Assembly: GCA_026874595.1 (NCBI GenBank)
Contig: CM049311.1
Coordinates: forward strand, 66,135,953-66,199,952
DNA length: 64,000 nucleotides
Origin: Sipunculus nudus
Lineage: Eukaryota > Annelida > Sipuncula > Golfingiida > Sipunculidae
Direction of reading: 5' to 3'
The notes below the pieces were generated by a model. The model ran no database searches. It was not told the DNA's origin and saw only the letters and a program-made list of their open reading frames with translations. Of the stretch, positions 57,741 to 64,000 are shown piece after piece (the stretch's first letter is position 1; each line of letters opens with the position of its first letter). The translations under genes were made by a program, and so were the position numbers.

Positions 57741-60700
57741 TTATTTATTCATATTTTTGTTGATGATTCAGTCATAATTTACATATTCAATAACTGCGCT
57801 GTATACAAAATCCAGATCAAATGGTTATTCCTTAAACTTTAAATTAGTAGGTCCCTGTCTGTGATAACCCTGGTCTTTTGGCCATTTGGGTCCATAAAAT
57901 AGGAATCATTTCTTGCAGACGATGACCGTTTGTTTACTAGAAGTGTGCGATATTGTTGATATATCGGTATATCGCGATACGGTGATTAGTACATTGCGTA
58001 TCACTTTATACTTTTCATAAATCGATATATTTTCTATGTTTTTTTTTTCGAAGTCGAAATTGACTGAAACTGAGCAACGATAGTGAAAATAATGAACCTG
58101 TTACGAATTAAGATATATAAATTGGCTCTGGGTTTAGTGGAAGGTTAAAAGTGAAACTCGCTATACAGTGTCTAAAGGCACGCCTCAGGAAATTTCCAAG
58201 TGGGTCTGATAGAACATATGATCGAAGATCCGTCTCAAGTAAATTAATTTCTACTCTATTACTTGTTTGTTCTAAATGGGAGAGGGGTAATACAAAAAAA
58301 AGAGGTACCAAACGCAGTCACAACAGTTATTAAGTATTTATTAATATTCCTCTTTATATCTTGTAAAACTGCAAGAAGTTTCACATCATCCGTTAATCAC
58401 CGTGCGAAACCAATGTCCATAAAGCCCTTAATGCAACGGTACTTGTATATGCAAGGCTTAAAGAAAACATACATTTGAAGCTTATTATAAATGTTTCTTA
58501 AGAGTTCTGTCAACCGTAGATAAGTACTTATTGAGTAATTTTGCCATATTTCCTGTCTGAAATAAACTGATCTTCAGGTACTTTGACTGTTTCATTATAT
58601 TTAGCAAGAAAAAATGAATTAGTATTTTTATTTAATGTGTTATATATACCAGAAAACACACTCATTCCTTTAAATTACACAATGAAAATATCAAAATATA
58701 AAATATCGCAATATATTGCAAAACGAACATTTTTTACAAATACGAGCAGTTCTAAGATTTCCTTAAAATATACCCTGCCCTTCCCTTTTGTTTAAATATG
58801 TATACTACCGTGAATTTAAACTTCTTAATCAATTAATACATTATATATTTATACTTAAATGATTTATAATATAAAATTATTAATTAATTTGAAATTATAA
58901 ATGTATAATATGAAGAAAAGCTTATCTCGTTTAAGTATATATATAGTGTCGATCTGTCCGTACCAGTTTCAGCCTGTCACTACAATGACGTCATCAATAT
59001 GGTTGACACAGCAAAAAAATTTCCAGGAGTTACTAGCACGGTAGTATTATTCGGGTATTAATCTGCTTATAGGTTAGTGCAGTCTGAAATATTTTGAGAA
59101 TTAATAAAATTTGAAAAAAATACAATTTAATCTTAATTGTGATTTATCCAATAAATATTTTTTTAATATTTTTTAATTTCAATTATTCCACAGTTTATTA
59201 GTGTGTTTGGTCTGGGCTTTCGATGTATGGTTAAATATTACTGACATTTTGTTGGAATATTTTAGGTAACTTAATACCAATCACAGCTTCTCGCATAAAT
59301 GAGCTTGATTTGAACAGTGTTGTGTTTTAAACTTACAAAAGTGTACAGGGTACGATATAATGTTGAATGTTGAACCACATCTTGCAAGAGGAACCCCTAG
59401 TTTACAATTCCTGCATATTCGATGTTGTCCGCAGAGTATCTACATGTTACACATTGCATGACTCTATATATCTTGAGTGATACTATTTTCTGTGAACAGC
59501 ATTACAACATTCAGTTGGATGGGTCTTGTTACACAAGGAGCGGGGGGGGGGGGGGGTTCACACCCTACTTTTAAGGAAGAGAGACAAAGCATCTTTGTGC
59601 CCCCCCCTCCTTTTGGACATTAAAACCTTTAGAGACTGCAAGATAATTCTGTCATCAAAATAGTTACGTGATTTATCGTATTTTGTTATATGATCTTCAG
59701 ATAATCTATAATATTTGATAATGTATCTAATAATGAACAAATCTGCACACGGCAAATTGTACGGCGACTACTACACCAGCGGGCCCTGGGTGTGTTATCA
59801 TCCGTATTGCAGTGTCTCGCCAAGTTGACTTGATATCATCCAGTGACCCTTGTGAGACATGCTCGTGTTCATGCGGTCATAATTTCATCAAACATCAAAG
59901 GGAATTACCAATATACTAAGTCAAAAGGAATTCCTGGTTTTTGTTAAAAAGTATACCAAACAAATCTAACAATCGGACTTTTTTAATTTTAAGTCATAGC
60001 GTACGTGCAGGCAAGGAGTCGTTGAAAAAAAAAATGACGAAAATATTTTAATAACAGTCCTCCATAAAATATATAAAGGCTCTCTGACGCTGTTAGGAGA
60101 CTCTCTATTGTCACAGTTATAAAATGGCGCTGACAGACTTCGTAATACTGTTGCCCTGACATCTGCAATTTTGTAAATTCTCTCCAGAACATTCTATCGC
60201 TTCAGGGCATGTAGATTGCGCGGATCCGGGTTTAGATTTTTGTAGACTAAGATATAAAGAATTCCAAGTGTTAAGATGAGACGTACCCAGCTCGAATTTT
60301 TCATTTATCTGGCATCAAATGAGATTTACAGGTGCTGTTAGAAGAATTATACGAAAGCATTATTCAATTTAGCGATAAACATTTATTTCAGTCCGAGATC
60401 GTGCGAGAGGCTAATTTTACAGAACGGGAAGTTTATTGCATCAGAGCTTTTTTTAACAAAACCAAGACCCATTTTATTTTCATGTCGTGTATGTTTTATC
60501 TTATTTATTGTAAACCCAATATTGCTTTTTTCACCAAGGTAACTTTAAAATGATTTGGAATTCCAAGAAACAAAGTAAAAAAATTATTGGGAGGCAATAA
60601 ATCCAATCCAATTTCATTCTTGGATACAAAATGTCTAGAAGGTCACGCTCAGACGCTGAGAGCCGAGTATGGCGATTTGAGATTACCCCCAGCTTAGATT

Positions 60701-61334
60701 ACCGGGAGGTGAGGGAGGGGGCGTAATCTGAAATCGATTTATCTTGGCTCCGGTAACATAAAACTAATTTCAAATTAACCTCGGGGTATCTTAATTTACT
60801 TAAATTTCTATCACTTTCCTCTGGATTTCTCAAATGAGGTTTAATCTTTGTACATCTAATGTTTTATGTATTATGCATTATGTGAACATAACGAGTCAAT
60901 ATTTATATTATTGAGAATATATTTAATGTTTGGCAACATTTGTTTTTAATTTTTTTATTCTAGCTTGCTTGTTAATCTCGTCTTTGACCTTTTTAAACAT
61001 GAATATTCATCATTTAGCTAAATCAGCGAAGGGATAAATTGAACATATGCAGGTTTTCTTCAAATTAGGTTTAGGTTAACCCGGTATAAGTAAGCTTAAA
61101 TCGATTTCTGTTTCTCACGTCAATTTAAAGATTGTTTTCGGTGCCGATACCGAGGATTGTTGTTGTCTTGATCATGTGTCGATCTCCAACCTACTTTCCT
61201 CCTCTGATTCCCTCTGTATTTTTTAATGTTTGTCATGTGATCTGGAGAGCTGCTCCCATTGGTCATAGATAAACTCAAAATCCTGTCTAGCCCCAAGACT
61301 GCTACAAACAGAACCGACTCGTTTGGAGTCGGAG

Positions 61335-61339
<5 letters not shown>
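57741..61339. other. Intergenic, nothing coding recognised
   Basis: Contains a TATCGGTATATCGCGATA palindromic patch near 57961 and G/C-run arms at 59538-59612 that could fold into a hairpin. A frame at 60332-60553 beginning LLEELYESIIQFSD is protein-like for about 40 codons but lacks a family match. Confidence 0.4.

Positions 61340-61363
<24 letters not shown>
61340..61363 (+). repeat. Poly-G run of 24
   Basis: Long pure G homopolymer; its length is likely uncertain in the assembly. Other G or C runs of 14-15 occur at 10-24, 25189-25203, 50169-50182 and 59542-59556. Confidence 0.9.
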
Positions 61364-61367
<4 letters not shown>

Positions 61368-61940
61368 GTGTTAAACTCAGATTCAGTCCTGAAATATCAC
61401 AACTTCATGTTTCAGGATTTTGTGTGGAAGTTAAGAAGGAGGATATTCAATATTGTATTCCCGGCCAATACAACATTTAGAAAAAATAATGTCCCATAAA
61501 TACTCAGTTATTATTTAAGTCTTGAAATATGAGGTATTAACAAACATGTTGACATTTGAGATGTTACATTTATAATTCAAATAATGAGTCTTAATGAGGG
61601 TTCAAATTTTCTATATGCACGCCTTGTACTATTTTCATTATAAATCACTAAGTATATTTAAGAGAGAAAAATATGTAAGTTTCATGATCTAATTTGATTT
61701 TTTAAATAAATGTTGGTAGTTATACCAGCATACATCTTCATTTACAAGTTTTTTTTATTTACACAATAGCTACAGCAAGATTTTTATTTAAAGTTCAACT
61801 TCAGCAGGAGCAGCTAATATAATGTAGGAGATATGAAATGTAACTTTACCATGTATTTTATTGAAATTCAAGAAAATGTGGCATGATATTATGCTGTTAA
61901 TATCTATCATTTAAAAGAACGTATCAACTTTAAATATCTA

Positions 61941-61951
61941 ATGTATGTATG

Positions 61952-62000
<49 letters not shown>
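61941..62000. repeat. (TGTA)/(AT)n microsatellite
   Basis: Short ATGT run followed by about 48 bp of AT with one ACAT interruption. Confidence 0.95.
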
Positions 62001-62006
<6 letters not shown>

Positions 62007-63492
62007 ACCAGATATCTGCATTGCATTGGATACATGCCCCTGCCATTGTAGCAGAAGTTTTAAATACTCTCTGCGATGACACTGGACACCGTCATTCTGC
62101 GGCATTGGGTGCTCGAGCGTGACCTGAACAGGTGGCCAGGGAACTAATCGCGGCGCGGCGAATGAGGCTAGACTTTCAGTGCATTTTCTTATTTTTGCCC
62201 ATATTAAGGCTCAATCGTGGATAAGTGACCGTACATTTTTAAATACATGTATTCCTTGACCACGCTCCAAAATCCGGATTAGATCCAGATTAGATCAACA
62301 CAAAATTCTAATTTCTTCCTTGGCCATTCCCGAATTGTTCTGAACATTTCATGAGTTTCCATTCATGACCTCGTGTGTTAAGAAGTGAACACACAAACAC
62401 ACACACGACCGAAAAGATCGCATATCCTTCTGGCGGAGGCAACAAATATCAGACCGACATTCGTCACTTGTCTATTGATGAAATGTTCCATTTAATGTTA
62501 CACAACATTTGTGATGGTGTTGCTAATTTGTTAAATACAGTTCAGCCTTTCAGTAATGATAAAAAACATTGACACTCTTTTAATAAACAACCCCTACACA
62601 TGTGGTAGGGTCTGAATGTAGTTTCCCCGTTCATTTGATTTTTAAATCAAGACGAAATAACGCCTCTGTTCATGACTTGTTTTAATGATTCATTTTCACA
62701 ACAACAGGGATCTGTCTCAAAATAAAAAATTTCAATATCACTTGTGCCATACCTTCATATACAATACTATCATTGGAAACAAGTGACTCATGAGTCATTA
62801 CACTCAGCTGACATACATGACCTGTGACCTTATCGTTTATTTCTAAGCAACATGCGTAACGATTTCAAAGGCAATCCATGTAGGAATTATTCAGAAACTG
62901 GTGCCTGTGTTTGACATTTACTCAAAATGGACCGATTGAAGTGAAATTTTACCAGCATTACACAAATTCTTGGTAGAGCTTTTTGTTCAATCTTGAAGGT
63001 CAAGATGAAATAAATGATTGCGTTGTTTATACCCTGACATTAAAAATCTGTCAGTCGCACACTAGCCATTAACACGTGTATTAAAATGAAAACATTGTAA
63101 ATGGCGCAACTAGTCCTGTACCTCCCATACAGAAAAGAAAAATAATATATCAACGTACATATCAAATTGAAAAGTAATCCCTAAAGTAATTCCTGAAATA
63201 TGTATGACTTGACTAGTTTGTCATATGTATTAAGATGTTCTTAAAGAAAGTTTAAATTTCAGTGCGTTTTGCTCAATGTATCATAGAGAATATTTTATAT
63301 GATCTCTCGAAACCTCCCGAGATTTGGAAAATTATAAATGGAGGTACTGCTGCAATTTTTTGGTGCCTATATATGTATTGGTTAAGATGTCTTAGGTTAA
63401 CATGTATAACACGTCGCATAGATTAAGAGCTTTCAACGCACGTATTTAAAGTTAAAACCTGGATGCGTCATTCGTGCGATTCAAGAGTTTAC
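62001..63492. other. Intergenic, nothing recognised
   Basis: AT-rich; one AAGGTCAAG phrase near 62996 related to the repeat at 2720. Confidence 0.45.
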
Positions 63493-63697
63493 AATTTAAA
63501 TTTTTAAAAATAATTAGCCCAAACAACAAAACAACAATTTGAAAATGCCGGTTTCTGTGTTCTAGAGGTAGAGCATATAGGGCGCAGAGCGGGGAGATTC
63601 AGGGGCGTAATCAGGTTTGAGGGAGGGAAGGGGGCCATGATATAATTTAATTTTTTAAAATATTTAGCCCAAACAACAAAACAACAATTTGAAAATA
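63493..63697. repeat. Direct repeat of about 54 bp, copies separated by about 100 bp
   Basis: 63493-63546 and 63645-63697 share TAGCCCAAACAACAAAACAA and flanking AT-rich bases nearly exactly. The second copy lies inside the element starting at 63602, the first just outside it. Confidence 0.85.
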
Positions 63698-63770
63698 ATT
63701 TGATATATATTTTTTATATATATATTATTATTATTAAAATAATAATATAATTATAGTATTATTATTATTA

Positions 63771-63816
<46 letters not shown>

Positions 63817-64000
63817 TATTATTATACGTTATATTTTAGTGTATGAAAATATGATTTTTTAATTCAATTGTGAACCATGGTTTCATTGAGGTTAGTAACA
63901 GGTTCATGGAGAGGGTATGGGAGGGGGCAGGATATTATGTAAATGACACTAAGCGTGTGCCCTGTCATTCTTGAGCTTAAACATATGTTATTACAATATA
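63602..64000. mobile_element. Same inverted-repeat element family, copy 2, truncated by the window end
   Basis: Starts CAGGGGCGTAATCAGG and then follows the same block order as the minus strand of 31430-31762, including TTTTAGTGTATGAAAATA near 63834 and GGTTAGTAACAGG near 63889. The other end would lie beyond 64000. Confidence 0.55.
63715..63825. repeat. (ATT)n microsatellite in the second copy of the inverted-repeat element
   Basis: About 110 bp of ATT/AAT units, mirrored by the TAA/AT tract in the first copy. Confidence 0.9.

Noticed and set aside
1-64000. CRISPR arrays, rRNA, or bacterial operons
   Set aside because: No regular short-repeat and spacer arrays, no rRNA-like stretches, and gene structure is clearly spliced and eukaryotic.

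Overview
The window looks like nuclear DNA from an AT-rich invertebrate genome, most likely a marine mollusc and perhaps a bivalve. Introns are long, (AT)n microsatellites are very frequent, and several tRNA-derived SINE-like repeats, small inverted-repeat elements and minisatellites are scattered through it. The species call is inference. No bacterial, organellar or rRNA features were seen, and almost all of the longer open frames are chance frames or run through simple repeats.

One host gene can be supported, on the + strand. Exon 1 (9590-9770) encodes a signal peptide followed by a short tandemly repeated peptide. It ends in a strong donor with one base of the next codon left over. After an intron of about 35.5 kb, exon 2 (45230-45384) restores the frame and supplies a complete six-cysteine LDL-receptor class A domain. 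Exon 3 (45920-45967 coding) adds a short tail containing Arg-Arg, then a stop. A fourth exon (46861 to about 47310) carries a poly(A) signal. It can also be read in frame directly from exon 2, which suggests two alternative C-termini. The layout is that of a small secreted precursor of the arthropod/mollusc prohormone-4 type; the family name is tentative.

Region by region: 1-9130 is upstream intergenic DNA with two copies of an unusual miniature LTR element, compound AT/CT microsatellites and a 32-bp minisatellite. 9130-9590 is the probable promoter and 5'UTR. 9771-45229 is intron 1. It holds a complete miniature LTR element (13074-13507), a 2.1-kb polypyrimidine tract with decayed acidic coding on the other strand (13740-15872), a 54-bp minisatellite (18955-19282), an inverted-repeat element (30622-31762), a CACTA-like transposon with two phase-compatible minus-strand exons (32195-33838), SINE copies and MITEs. 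47311-64000 is downstream DNA with a hAT-like MITE (56046-56461), more SINEs, simple repeats, and a second copy of the 30622 element family running off the window end.

The most interesting signal is the miniature LTR element at 248-645, 2983-3578 and 13074-13507. Its repeats of about 155 bp begin TGTTA and end TAACA, enclose only 107-124 bp, and carry a primer-binding site matching the 3' end of tRNA-Pro plus a polypurine tract. Each terminal repeat also contains a tRNA-like pol III promoter (A and B boxes) in the same orientation. This is a TRIM-type retroelement with a tRNA promoter inside its LTR, comparable in logic to the plant Cassandra elements that carry a 5S promoter.
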